Assembly (NCBI RefSeq): GCF_905220415.1
Contig: NC_059553.1
Span: 7,092,501-7,156,500 of the forward strand
Direction of reading: 5' to 3'
From: Colias croceus
Lineage: Eukaryota > Arthropoda > Insecta > Lepidoptera > Pieridae
Length of the DNA stretch: 64,000 bases
Shown here one piece after another: positions 48,401 to 58,569 of the stretch (the first letter of the stretch is position 1; the number at the start of each line of letters is the position of its first letter). The notes below the pieces were generated by a model. The model was not told the DNA's origin and searched no databases. It worked only from the letters and a program-made list of their open reading frames with translations. The translations under genes and the position numbers were made by a program.

Positions 48401-48876
48401 TAATTTTAAACACAAGGTTTTATATATGCGAAAAAAAAAAATTCGTATTAGGTAGATCCCAACATGGTTTTTTCTAAATTAAATTGCAATCAAATAAGGA
48501 ATTATAATCTTTGAACTTACCGCTTCTAAAGCTTCATCAATTGTTTTTGGTGGTTTAGGCTTTGCGGGTTCTTTCTTATCCTTTTTCCCTTTCTTTTCAC
48601 CCTCTTTTTTCTTATCTTTAGGCGCCTTTTTTGTATCATCGATTTCCATTCCCGAATAAAACGATTTTATTTGCGATGCCGGAACTATGCAAAATTATTA
48701 TTAATTACATATTTTATATATGAATGGAATTATTCTACAGAGAAAGGAGAGAGCTTACCTAAATCTTCCAGTTTCGGCCCATTTTTGGCCGGCTTTTTAT
48801 CATCATTATTGTTTTTCATTTTTCCATTCTGTGATTTTTTATTCTTACCAACAACTTCCCATTGACCGCTCGACAT
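36453..48876 (-). CDS. TMEM214: Transmembrane protein 214 orthologue
   Basis: Ten exons splice in frame to 662 residues (usual vertebrate length about 690). In transcript order: 48759-48876, 48521-48684, 47852-48134, 47419-47607, 45472-45689, 44891-45116, 44546-44688, 38693-38816, 37173-37569 and 36453-36579. TMEM214 is an ER membrane protein reported to anchor procaspase-4 in mammalian ER-stress apoptosis. That role is not known for insects. Visible features are the N-terminal signature SSGQWEVVGKNKK, a Lys-rich acidic linker in exon 2, a long helical middle part, a hydrophobic segment in exon 8 (WLWASFFLLVGIAGIISY) that is a good transmembrane helix, and the C-terminal end NNYLHWFRQQVHIYSKIP. 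Intron 7 is 5.7 kb and filled with mobile elements. The other introns are ordinary. No damage is seen. The gene is divergent from FEM1B. Confidence 0.92.
36616..36765. repeat. GTGTGTGCCGAGCACACG-family repeat in TMEM214 intron 9
   Basis: Begins near GAGCGTGTGTGCCGAGCACA and CAGAAGTGAAATGTC and ends with CAAGAAGTTTCAC. Inverted ends with a ~100-bp middle resemble the copies at 44395-44517 and 57340-57487. Confidence 0.6.
37625..38690. other. TMEM214 intron 8 with repeat fragments
   Basis: A Helitron-tail fragment (AAACGCGGGCGAAGCCGCGG) is at 37650-37669. A dispersed repeat at about 38465-38655 contains CCTTCCTCGATAAATGAGCT and CTTCAGCTTTATAATATTAG, and recurs in part at 63828-63900 and 13904-13975. 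The rest is AT-rich with no signal. Confidence 0.5.
38870..39165. mobile_element. Two Helitron-like pieces in TMEM214 intron 7
   Basis: A short piece at 38870-38985 has ATTATAAATGCGAAAG at one side and CTTCGCATTTATAATATTAG in reverse at the other. A second piece at about 38988-39161 ends with GGGCGAAGCCGGGGCGG and ACCGCTAGT. They are non-autonomous remains. Confidence 0.55.
39304..39663. mobile_element. TIR element with GTCTTACCAC ends carrying a retroinsertion
   Basis: GTCTTACCACAAAA at 39304 and its inverse TTTTGTGGTAAGAC at 39650-39663 border a small element. Inner arms share CTTTAAC/GTTAAAG-like words. It is interrupted by the poly-A insertion at 39410-39610. Confidence 0.6.
39410..39610 (+). 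mobile_element. Poly-A retroinsertion with 11-bp target duplication
   Basis: GACAGATCTCT occurs at 39399-39409 and 39611-39621. The insert is about 180 bp of GC-rich sequence (TCCCGTCCGATTAGGGCCC, CCCCCGCGTCCGCG) ending in an 18-A tail. These are marks of LINE-machinery retrotransposition. It is either a SINE or the 5'-truncated tail of a LINE. Confidence 0.8.
39665..40955. other. TMEM214 intron 7, AT-rich part
   Basis: No gene, no repeat boundary and no recognised motif in this part of the intron. Confidence 0.4.
40960..41155 (+). mobile_element. Helitron-like element, CTAGT end
   Basis: Contains TTTGTTACTCTTTCACGCAA, GGGAACTATGCGGG and ends CCTGCGGAAATCTAGT. Same family as 12572-12740 and 56547-56790. 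Confidence 0.6.
41455..43410. mobile_element. Fold-back TIR element with long arms (CAGGGTGTCCCA ends)
   Basis: The ends CAGGGTGTCCCAAAAAGTAG and the matching inverse are flanked by TA. Nearly the whole element is two inverted arms of roughly 650-700 bp, broken in the right arm by a SINE at 42828-43141. It has no transposase. The uninterrupted target can be read from the copy at 162-356. TA duplication and CAGGG ends fit a Tc1/mariner-type or related enzyme. Confidence 0.85.
42828..43141 (+). mobile_element. tRNA-headed SINE with (TGA)n tail
   Basis: It starts with a tRNA-like head (GTGGTGGCTCAGTGGTGAGA as box A, GAGGTTCGAGACC as box B). The 3' part (GGAGGCCCGTGTCCCAGCAG, then repeated TGATGA) is the tail shared with RTE-type LINEs of Lepidoptera. 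It is flanked by a 15-bp duplication ATTCAAAGRTCTGAC (42813-42827 and 43142-43156). It lies inside an arm of the fold-back element, whose other arm gives the empty site. Confidence 0.88.
43970..44015. repeat. Inverted motif GTGCGAGTCCGGCTCGCAC
   Basis: A short palindromic block followed by TTGGCCGGTTTTTT. The same words in reverse, AAAACCGGCCAAGTGCGAGT, occur at 62567-62590. This is a common dispersed lepidopteran repeat end, class uncertain. Confidence 0.5.
44395..44517. repeat. GTGTGTGCCGAGCACACG-family repeat next to TMEM214 exon 7
   Basis: Ends GAACTTCTTTATGCGCG and GAAGTTTCACTTCAGACACC followed by GTGCTCGGCACACACG. It lies 28 bp beyond the exon 7 donor in the intron. Confidence 0.6.
45866..45937. 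repeat. Near-perfect hairpin in TMEM214 intron 4
   Basis: Arms of about 31 bp (TACGAGGATAATTAATATAC and its inverse) around a 9-bp loop (GTTTAATTG). Transcribed on the - strand it would fold into a long stem. No miRNA-like seed can be judged by eye. Confidence 0.6.
46000..47410. other. TMEM214 intron 4, no further feature
   Basis: AT-rich intron sequence between exons at 45689 and 47419. Apart from the hairpin at 45866 nothing recurrent was noticed. Confidence 0.4.
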
Positions 48877-49511
48877 TACGAAGAATTGTTTTAGAAATGA
48901 GATCGAGAAAATTAATAAAGTTTCGTAAATAAATGGATAGCGGTAGGTTACACGTCAAAAACAAATAGCAAAAAACGTCAAACTGAAAGGCATTGAAAAG
49001 TAGAACCCTATTGGCTATTGAATTCCACTTGGACAAGACGTGGCCGATGGCAGCTACAGTCTAGAGTTGCATTCTTACAGCTGCATTCAAATGCGCTTGT
49101 GATGCAGTTCAATCAAAGTTCAATCTATGATGTTAGCTGTGAGATAAAATATATTTCTACTTCTATTTAAAGCCATAAAAGCCTCCGTTTTATTAACATT
49201 ATACGCCATACGGTCGTATTAAATTGAAATAATAAATATATTTAATCTTTATCTTGTTTGCATCTGTGCAAGATGAGTTATGTCAAATTGACATTTGACA
49301 ATCAGATTCTGTCAACATGAATGTACTGACTACTGATCCACAATTTTTTCAGATATTTTCAGTGATCGTGTTCTCGTCTCGTTTTCCGTTTATGTTGAAG
49401 AATTGAAGAATTTCAAATGCAAAACTATAGATCAAGCAGTGGATAATACAAAATTGTAGTGCACTAGTAGTGATAGTGATTAGTTGTTTCCATTTTTGTC
49501 CATCCATTACG
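48877..49511. promoter_or_regulatory. Probable bidirectional promoter TMEM214 / FEM1B
   Basis: The start codons of two divergent genes are 635 bp apart and nothing else lies between them. A TTTTCAGTGATCG stretch at about 49355 carries the insect initiator motif TCAGT in the FEM1B direction, about 150 bp before its ATG. No TATA box was identified. Shared regulation is inferred from the arrangement. Confidence 0.55.
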
Positions 49512-52500
49512 ATGGAGGACAAGTTGATGTTGGATGATATTTCCAGCAGTTTAAGAGAAAGAGTATTTTTTGCTGCTCGAGATGGCATGGCTCTCACCCT
49601 TTACGCATTACTCTATGAGAAAAATACTGACGAGATCGATGACCTTCTAAACAACGTAAGTTGCTTTTCATTCAATCAAGTCATCTTTATAAGACGAAAT
49701 CTACGTTGCTATTAATATCTATTTTTATTGACGTAAATCTTTAGACTTTATGATAGCTTTTGCGTGATTCGGGTGCGTTGTGCAATTTTTTTGTGTGGTC
49801 ATGAAATAGAAGGAACATACATATACCTATTCGGAATCTCCTTTCTAATCTAAACACAGTAGTTTTATTATGTAAATTAAAAATCGTCCAAATATTTCAT
49901 TTTACAATCATAATTACAAAATAATAATGTATGCAGAGTAAAAGTAATTAAAACAACAGTTTAGTAGAATGTTATAAAATTTATTCAATAATATTGGGGT
50001 CAAGAAAAATTTTGTAACAAAAGATTGTTATTCAACAATGTTTAATGTATCTAAGCAGATAATGAAATTATAGAAGTAGGTAAACATAAAATCAAGGATC
50101 ATCATGATTCAATCTCATTTAATAGGTACATATTAACTATATGAATAGCATACTATACGGAAATAAACACAATGTCAATGACATGTTTACTAAATATTAT
50201 CTTAGTTATTTGTATTTATCAACATCTTTGTAGGGTTGTTGACACTATATTTTCGGAGATATTTTTAATTAGGTCTTCTGGAAAAATTTGTTGATTGTTT
50301 TTTGTTGATTTTTATCATTTTATTTTTGGAAATATTCCATGTTAAATGACACAGCAATTTAAAATTTGTAAAGTAATGTGGTAATGCATTCATTTACTAC
50401 TATGAATGATTTTGAATAAATTTTGATAAAATTTTATTTTTAATTAAATTTTGAATATAAACAATTGTGTAATTGCTTTATTGCATTATTATCACTGAAA
50501 TGGTAGTTTTTTGGTGTGACATTGTTGAATGAAAAATTGAACAAAAGATGTAAAATCTACTATAAAAAATACTAATTTTGTAAAAATTATGTATCTTATT
50601 TTATGCTTATAATTAAGGTCATTCCTTATCCTAGATTTATGGAAATTATGAAGAATTTGGTGGTGTATTATTTAGTTGTTATCATCCATACAAACAGCAT
50701 CCATACAACTATAACAATAGTTTGATTTGGACTGAGTTCGGTATTTAAACTATTAATGTTGTTTTGAGTAACAAAGATTTTAACAAATCAACATACACTT
50801 GTTTATTGAGAAACTAGTGGTCCGCCCCGACTTCGCCCGTGGTACATATTTCGCAATAAAAGGTAGCCTATGTCCTTTCTCGGGTATCAAAATATCTCCA
50901 TACCAAATTTCATGCAAATTGGTTCAGTAGTTTAGGCGTGATTGAGTAACAGACAGACAGACAGAGTTACTTTCGCATTTATAATATTAGTATGGATTAT
51001 TTTTAATTTTATATCCAGATTTTCATGATAGTATCTATTTAGATTACAGATCACTTACAGTCTAACGCTCTTATGTCTTAAGAGCTATTTTAATTTCCAG
51101 GACGTGTGCAGTGATGGAGTGAAATGCACCCCACTTATCGCAGCCTCTAGGCATGGCCGAGAGGCAGCTGTCCGTATACTCTTAGAGAAATTCCGTCCCC
51201 CCGTAAGACTGGAGACAGAAGGAACTGTCAAATTTGATGAATACGTAATTGAAGGTAATTATCTTACACAAATCAATTAGTTACTAGATATAGGCCTTGT
51301 ACTGTAGTTATGCCTTTGTTCTTTTGCAGTATTTTACCATTGTGTTGATGAACAATTTACAGGTAAGGGGATACTCCAGGATGGTTAGTGGTTCATAAAC
51401 AAAATTGTCTGCACTTGTTTTCAATTTTCATACATTACTAATAATACACAGCTAAGTTGTATCAGATTCATCCTTAAAATTGTTGTTAAATTATCTTCTT
51501 TATGCTTAAATGACAGAGAAATCGGATGTAAAATCTGGCTCGTGGTCTGAATTCGCATTCTAACGTGATGAATAGACATTGTTTAACGTAATATTTTTTT
51601 ATCTATTTTTTATTTCTTTTCCCCCAGTTTCAAATTCCTCAATTCATAGTGATACATATAAAAGAATGTTGGTACTATGTATATGTTCCATGTGTATCTT
51701 TTGTTTGAAAGATCATTTCAATTAGAAGAGTTAATAAACGTAATACAAAGACGGTATTTTATCAAAGCGTATCATATGAGAATGTGGTGTCATCAGTTCA
51801 AATAAAAAGTCATTAACTAGGAAAGTTTCTTGGCGGATTGCCGGCAAACGTTTCCGGAAAGTCGAATGTATACGCGATAAGAATATCGGTTAGAAATTGT
51901 TAAAAAATAATTTTCGGTGAATCAGAAATGGAGCGTATACGAAAATAAATTGAAAATTTTCAAGGGTCATACGTTTTAAATTTTTACAGTAAAGTAGGTC
52001 ACAAGTAACATAATATTGTGACATTTAACAATCGTAATAACAAGAACAAACATTTAAAAGATAGCTTTTGATGGAATATACAAATAAATCTTATGATTTT
52101 ATGATGATATGATTTTTCACAATCACATTTTTGGTGGTTGTAATAAAATTCAAATGTTTTGGATTTGATTTGTGGCTTTAAACTTTTAAATTCTCTATTA
52201 ATTAATTTATTGCTGCTCTTCCTAAAGAGATATTCTGAGGAGTAGCTTGAATCATTTTCTTTGTCTTTCATACCTTATTTCAAGTTTAAAGGTGCCAAAA
52301 GGTCCAACGCGTACCGAATTACATTTAGGTTTCTTTCTGAGAAATCAAGGATAAATTTTGAAATTAGGACTCGTGCCAATTTTTAAAACATTGTCGATGC
52401 ATTTTACTTTGTAAGTAAACTTTTCCGCAGCCACATCTTTCGCGGACGAGTAGATCGTTGACTTTTTACGCAGTCATCCTGAGCGCGTGGCGCGTTATTA

Positions 52501-55500
52501 TTAGAACTCTTCCGTTTGTACACAAAGAAACTGAATTGTATACGTTTTCGATCGTCCCGACTTTTCTGTGTCTGGCAACAGTCCAGAGCTTTGTTTTGTG
52601 CTTATGATTTATACCAATTAATTCACGTATCGTCCCGTTATAAATCCAGCTGGCGTTGCATTAGCACGTATGTTGAATACGCGTTTCGCTGGTCACGCTG
52701 GCTTGCGATTCTTTGAATTTCGCTATTCGTATCCAACTTTCTGGGAAATTTGTCACTTCTATCTTTGAAACTAACTCGATTCCAAAATAGTTTTCTAATT
52801 TGGAAGAGGACAAGATTATCAAATTCGGTTAGTAGGAGATAAATAAAGCTAGTTAAGGGTTTAACTCGGTCAATTAATCCTTGGACGCGTATTCGAGAAC
52901 GGAATAAATAACGCTTTCCATACTAATTTTCTAAGGATGTTTCTAAAGGACTAAAACAAATGAAAATTAAATAAGTTAGTTTTTAACATTTCATCTTGTG
53001 CTTCGCTGAAACTTGCTCTATTGCATTCGTAACAACAATATTCACATTTCTAGCTTGAAATAGTATGTCGTGGCTATCAACTGTTTTATAGTAACGCTTG
53101 TCGGATTTCCAGCAGACTTGAATGTTCGTCCAGGCTTCGGTAGCAGACATTTAGTAGTTCGTTCCACATTCGCAGGTGCTACAGCATTATGGTGTGCAGC
53201 AGGGGCTGGACACCTGGGCATCGTGAAACGGCTGGTGCGGGCCGGCGCAAACGTGAATCACGCGACGAAGACGCTCAGTACCCCGCTCCGAGCGGCCTGT
53301 TTCGACGGCCGCTTGGACATCGTCAAGTATTTGGTCAGGCATGGCGCTGACATACACAAGGCGAATAAATACAATAACACGTGCTTGATGATCGCCGCCT
53401 ATAAGGGACATTTGGATGTCGTAAGTTAACCTTTTGCTGCGATGCCTCCACTTTATTACATATAATTTACTTTCTAAGTCATACTTCTAGACTTTCTACT
53501 TTAAATATTTATAAAACACAATTGAAAGTATCATGAACGTTTTTTTTAAGTAATATTATTTTTCAATATTTTAGTTCAGGATACATCGCCCATTTTTGCA
53601 AGTGACTACTATCAAGCTAATTTTCCGTTTGTAGCTTTATTTTGATGAGACACCGAATAATTTCGTGTACGAAACTCTCGATTGTGGTAGCTAACAGAGA
53701 TAACAAGGATAAAAATTTTTGATTTGATGGTTCTCGGATGGATGGATACTATTTATATTATTGCTTTTATTTCCTTGGAATTACAAATACGTTTGTATAG
53801 AAACATACTGACTGCTGTTAGCTAAAAATTTTATTCAATACAGAAACATTAATCACTTTAAAAACACTCTCTCTATCTATATTTAAAAACACTCATCTAT
53901 TATAAAAACAGCATTAAACTCCGGTGCGTAGTTTTAAAGATACATACGGATATAGGAATATAGATTTTAAAAGCGATTTTTTTATACTATCTATATACAA
54001 TTCCAGTAATAATAATCTGAAGAATAACTTCCCAGGTACAGTTTCTCCTCGATAGTGGTGCGAGAGTGGACGAGCGTGCGCTGTGCGGTGCAACTGCACT
54101 GCACTTCGCGGCTGAGTGCGGGCACGCGGCCGTCGTCTGCGCGCTCATAGACCACAACGCGAAGATTCTTACTAACCAGAATGGTGAGATTTGACTGGCC
54201 GGTTGGCTTGGTTGGTAGTGACCCTGACTTCCGAGCAACAGGTCGTGGGCTCGATTCCGATTTTTTTTTTAATTCTAGATAGGGAAGCGCTTGACCACAA
54301 TCTCGCCTGATGGTACGCGCTTCCGTAGTAGGTACCGGTTCACTCTTCGCTTGCAGACCCCCATATTGTACTCGTCGGGGAACACAGATTCAGGAAGCGC
54401 GTTCCAGTCCCTTGCGGTTCGAATGAAGAATGTGGAATCGAACCGCTTAGTCCGGGTACATGGATTATTTAAAATTGGTATTTGATTGGTATTTATTTAA
54501 AATTATATATGTATCAGCCATCTGGTTTCCTTAACACAATTTTCTATGGGCCCTGGAGTGAAAGTGCTTGAAATATTGGAGATAGCAAATTTTGCTAAAA
54601 TGAAACATTCCTTTATTTTTAAAAAGAAATAGAACTGCATCCAAATATTTAAGAAAATTGTATTTTTTTAATATTTAGTTACTTCGATTCGCGGTCGAAG
54701 CAAGTGAATTTTCATTACCCAATATACCCATCTAAAATTTCCTCACCACATATTTATTTATTTATAATTAAAACGGTTTATACCAATTACATTGATATAC
54801 GGGGCATTTCACGCGAAGCGGACACAGATTTCGGGGTCAGGTTTCCGATTTCGGTTATATTTTAGTATGTTACACCTGTATATATCCTCGGTATGTATAC
54901 GAAATATTTTTGCATTTAGAAGCTTAGTTTTTAAAATACAGGTCTTTGAAGATGTCAGCAAGCGCGAGGCATGTGTGATTTTGAATGTATTTATCAGTTC
55001 AAGAAAAGGATTTTTTTAATAAATTGATGACTGAATAATTATCCCCATTAAAAAACCTTTTTATTCTCATATTTTGAATTTCGAATTTATTTTTAAATTC
55101 CTAAGAAAAATTAAAAAATATTTTTCTTTGTAATTTTTTACGAACTTAGGATATTTTTAATTTTTTTTAAGATCATTAAATTAATGGCTTATATTATGCT
55201 TAAACTTCATGCCAAGTTCTAGAGTGGTCATCGCAGAAGTTTCGAAGCTATATGTATTATAATGGCGAAGCGCGGCAATATCCCCATACTACATGAGACT
55301 ATAGGTCTGGTTATGTATAATTAAGGGTATCATTTAAGCTATCACCAATCTAATTAGTTTTGTGTTTCTTAAATAATAAGGTTTGTCCTCAAAATAGTAG
55401 ATCTGTCACCAAAATGTAGTCACCAAACAATGCAAAATCAGTTCCACATTAAATCACTTAAAATCCTGAGATATAAGGTCTAGTACCAAATAAATGTTTT

Positions 55501-56969
55501 TGTATGTATTATAATAGGTGTGTCCTAATAAGTATTTAAGCAAACTAATGTAAAGAGATCACCAATAAATCATATTATGTTACTAAAAGTTAAAATAATC
55601 AATATTTATTCTTAAAAATAATAACCACTGAATAATCAGCTCTGGTTTAATAGCTGGCTAATGGTTAGCATAATTGTATATAAAACACTTAATTAAAGTT
55701 AAAATAATCAATATTTATTGTTAAAAAACAATAATCACTGAATAATCAGCGCAGGTTTGGATTTCGAAGGGCGCCCCCTTTTTCTTTTCTGGCCGATAAG
55801 CACATTTTTTGCTTCTGGTGGGGGGTTGGTCAGCTTTAAGCTGTATGGCTAATCCGATAATATGTCAATTTTTAAAGAGCGCCAATTTGTCTCCGCCCCT
55901 TTGATCATTTTTTCATTTAAATTATAAATTGATCTATTAAATTGGTAACGTATACTATTAATTTAATATCTGAACGAAATAAAATGTTACTACTGTATTG
56001 GTGACAAAATATCAAATAAAAAGGAGTCGCAGTCAGGGATCGATAATCGATTTATTTGGTGACAGATCTACCATTCTGAGCACAGAGCTATTATTTAAGT
56101 AATAAAACTGTTATTATAAGAACGAGGTTTATATTCATGTAATGCAATATTATTTTATTGGTTATCGATCTCTTATTTTACACACATATTAACATTAATT
56201 TGATAATTTACACCTGGGAACAATTTTTGTTTATCTGAGAAGGAAAATATTTCGTGGTGATAGATCTATTTATTAGGTGATACAACTTGATGACAAATAT
56301 AAATTTTGGTGATAGAAAATATAGTTCCCTATAATTATTGTGTTTTTTTCCTGTAAATGATTGTTTGTTTTTAAAATAAAAAACGACGTGTGGGCGCCGC
56401 GGTACCTTACCGCGGTAAAGGTATTGCATGCAATGCCTTCAAGCCACACCTCCGCCCGTCGGAGTGGGGGGCGTGAGGTTTTTTTTCGTTACGGAATTTC
56501 TGGATTCGGTCCCCGCGTTCAAGGCCCGCGATAGAAGCTATGCAATCCTACTAATATTATAAATGCGAAAGTTTGTATGGATGTATGGATGTTTGTTACT
56601 CTTTCACGTAAAAACTACTGAACCGATTACAATGAAATTTAGCACACATATAGAGGGTAACTTGGATTAACACATTGGATAGTTTTTATCCCAGAAATCC
56701 CACGGGAACGGGAACTATGCGGGTTTTCCTTTGCAAAGGAAAGGAAAACCCGCATAGTTCCCGTTCCCGCGGGCGGAAATCTAGTAGCTTAATAATATGT
56801 GGGTATATCACCAGGTATGACGCCGTTGCAATGCGCGGCGGAACGGGCTCGCGCCTCTGTAGTGGAGATACTTGCGGCGCGGTCGGAGGTCACTCGCGCG
56901 CAGGCCATCGAGGCGTTCGAACTGCTCGGCGCGTCCTTCGCTAACGACAAGGAGTATTATTGCTTGCGG
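49512..56969 (+). CDS. FEM1B: FEM1B orthologue, 5' part (exons 1-5), ankyrin-repeat CUL2 ligase receptor
   Basis: Five exons splice in frame to 282 residues: 49512-49655, 51101-51254, 53176-53420, 54036-54183 and 56815-56969. The usual protein is about 620 residues, so the C-terminal half (TPR-like and VHL-box side) lies beyond the window. FEM1 proteins are substrate receptors of CUL2 ubiquitin ligases that read C-terminal degrons. Visible ankyrin repeats include CTPLIAASRHGREAAV, GATALWCAAGAGHLGIVK, STPLRAACFDGRLDIVKYL, NTCLMIAAYKGHLDVV, GATALHFAAECGHAAVV and GMTPLQCAAERARASVV. The ending AIEAFELLGASFANDKEYY is of FEM1B type rather than FEM1A/C. Introns are GT-AG. The start has MEDKLMLDDISSSLRERVFF. 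Introns 2 and 4 hold repeats, and the intron after exon 5 is over 7 kb with a hAT-like unit in it. No damage seen. Confidence 0.9.
49656..51100 (+). other. FEM1B intron 1, with a Helitron-like piece
   Basis: AT-rich intron. A reverse Helitron-like copy at about 50812-50998 begins ACTAGTGGTCCGCCCCGACT and ends CGCATTTATAATATTAGTAT on the + strand. The rest shows nothing recurrent. Confidence 0.5.
51255..53175 (+). other. FEM1B intron 2
   Basis: No coding signal. The part 52280-52720 is less AT-rich (CCAACGCGTACCG, CATCCTGAGCGCGTGGCGCG) and contains a 66-codon open frame without recognisable domain. It may be a dispersed element, but no inverted or direct ends were found. Confidence 0.35.
53860..54035 (-). 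mobile_element. Degraded Helitron-like fragment before FEM1B exon 4
   Basis: Shares CGTAGTTTTAAAGATA, AAAGCGATTTTTTTATACTA and related words with the copies at 162-356 and 43411-43560. It ends about 45 bp before the exon 4 acceptor. Confidence 0.45.
54190..54480. mobile_element. tRNA-like SINE head and adjacent repeat in FEM1B intron 4
   Basis: At 54195-54262 the sequence TTGGCTTGGTTGGTAGTGAC (box A-like) and GTCGTGGGCTCGATTCCG (box B-like) form a tRNA-type head ending in a T run. Next, 54283-54450 carries another block (AAGCGCTTGACCACAATCTC, GGAAGCGCGTTCCAGTCCC) of a common dispersed repeat. Family names are uncertain. Confidence 0.6.
55327..56345. mobile_element. Fold-back repeat with GTGACAGATCT arms in FEM1B intron 4
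   Basis: The arm at 55357-55425 (TTCTTAAATAATAAGG, TAGTAGATCTGTCACCAAA) is inverted relative to 56046-56110 (TTTGGTGACAGATCTACC, CTATTATTTAAG). Inside are two direct copies of a block starting AGTTAAAATAATCAATATTT (55587 and 55697). No coding content and no clear target duplication. Confidence 0.6.
56395..56545. repeat. GC-rich dispersed repeat in FEM1B intron 4
   Basis: A GC-rich island in AT-rich intron: GGGCGCCGCGGTACCTTACC, CCTCCGCCCGTCGGAG, and a T8 run followed by TCGTTACGG. It looks like a retroelement end in reverse, but the family is not recognised. Confidence 0.4.
56547..56796 (+). mobile_element. Helitron-like element with enlarged 3' palindrome
   Basis: The start TCCTACTAATATTATAAATG and the end CGCGGGCGGAAATCTAGT are those of the Lep1-type group. 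Just before the end, a 27-bp perfect inverted repeat (56703-56729 with 56743-56769, containing ACTATGCGGGTTTTCC) surrounds a 13-bp loop. In the other copies only one arm is present. The element ends 19 bp before the FEM1B exon 5 acceptor. Confidence 0.75.
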
Positions 56970-57339
56970 GTGAGCTTTGACATTGTGAACGTTAATGTAA
57001 ACTCAAACTCAAACATTTTTTGACGTGACAACGTCTTATAATTCGATAGAGCCGGTTGCACGCACGAAAAAACATGACTCATGCGGCGTTACCTCGCTCT
57101 GAGGCGTTCCGTGTAGGCTTGAAGTGCAAGCGAGAGCGCGGAACGAGCGACAAAGAAGCACAATCGGCCTTAAGACGTTGTCACGTTCAACTATCGTCAG
57201 TAAACCGACTTTACAGACAACCATTTTCTTTTTTATTCAATTAGACTTCCTATAACATCACTTTTAAATCGTCATAACATTTTTTTAACATTTACCACAA
57301 AAAAATTAATGTAAAGTTATGTTTATATTATGATTTTTG

Positions 57340-57487
57340 AAGTGTTCTTTGAGCGCGTTGACAGTAAAATTGAGAGTAAAGTCATGTCAATACTGTCACG
57401 TCATGGAGTATGACGATTTTGGTTTTGAATTTTGTCAAAGAAGTTTCACTTCTGACACGTTTGCCTGGCACACACGCTCTTTTTTGT
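57340..57487. repeat. GTGTGTGCC-family repeat beside the hAT-like unit
   Basis: Carries GAAGTGTTCTTTGAGCGCG and GAAGTTTCACTTCTGACACG, then GGCACACACGCTCTTTTTT. Same family as 36616-36765 and 44395-44517. Confidence 0.55.
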
Positions 57488-57692
57488 TTTTTTTCCAATA
57501 TATACTACTTAGCTAGGGCATGCAGAACCGAGTCCGGTTCCAAGTTTCTGAAACCCGGTTCCAAATCGAGCTCAGAACCGGGTAGAACCGGGTTACCCGG
57601 TTCTTTTATAATACCTCGGAAAAAAAAACGAAATTAAACAAAAGTTACTGTAAAAGTACCTGATGGGCCTTTTATTTTACGCGGCTTGTGTC

Positions 57693-58200
57693 GGGTTCAT
57701 ACGCACTATGCGGGTAGCCGTCCGGCTGACCGCAAGCACAATTATGTACGTAATATTCATTTCTATGCGCACTGCGATGCGGCTACCCGCAGACCGCTCC
57801 GGTTGCTCGGAGAGCTGCGGCCCGAGTGACGGCCAGCCGGACGGTTGCTATACGCACTGTGCGGTTCAGTCTGCGGCTGCCCGCCATTGAGTGAGTGTGT
57901 GCACGTGGTTGCAAAATGCTTGCTCTCATCTCGTGTTTGCAAATAAGGATGCACCCAGTACTTCTTTCTTTGCTTTTCTTCTATACGTAACGTGTGTAAA
58001 TGTAGTAAATAGCTGCAACTTCTTCCATTTCCATCTTTGAAATGGATCGACATGACCGCAAATCGCAACGGTTCTTCAACCGCACTATGCGGGTAGCCGC
58101 ATTGCGGGTAGCCGTCCGGCTGGCCGCATTCGCAACCGCATCCTGCGGTCAGCCGGACGGCTACCCGCAATGCGGCTACCCGCATAGTGCGTATGAACCC
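57693..58200. mobile_element. TIR element with GGGTTCATACGCACTATGCG ends
   Basis: The left end GGGTTCATACGCACTATGCG and its inverse at 58181-58200 border 508 bp. The sub-terminal parts repeat GCGGGTAGCCGTCCGGCTG in both orientations several times, so each end can fold on itself. No target duplication is obvious. The open frames here are by-products. Confidence 0.75.
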
Positions 58201-58569
58201 TTATTTTATTAAATTAATAAAGAAACAGGATTGGTGGCAACATTTTACCTTGATAAATACGCTCGTACAGTAACTTCAAATTATTATTAAAATTCTACCA
58301 GTATTAAGTTTATAGTGTGTGATTTGTGAAATATATCTCACAAGGAAGCTGTGGTATTGTTATCTCAACTTTACTTTCATTTTATCAACTAGAAATAGCA
58401 AAATACAATACCGAATTTTATACCCTCAAACAACGCACAGCGCTAAATACCCGCAATCAACCAAAATTTTACATGTCAAAATCAATTGACAACGTCAAAC
58501 TTCATTTATGATAAGACGTAGAGTTGCCAGCTTCAGAAAATTTACCAAGATTACGGGAAATTAAAAACA

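Noticed and set aside
49512..56969. FEM1A or FEM1C rather than FEM1B
   Set aside because: The end of exon 5 (AFELLGASFANDKEYY) and the repeat before it (GMTPLQCAAE) fit the FEM1B branch. I kept this with some caution because the second half of the protein is outside the window.
57763..58185. 140-codon open frame on the - strand
   Set aside because: It lies inside the inverted-repeat element at 57693-58200 and is produced by its repeated GCGGGTAGCC blocks.
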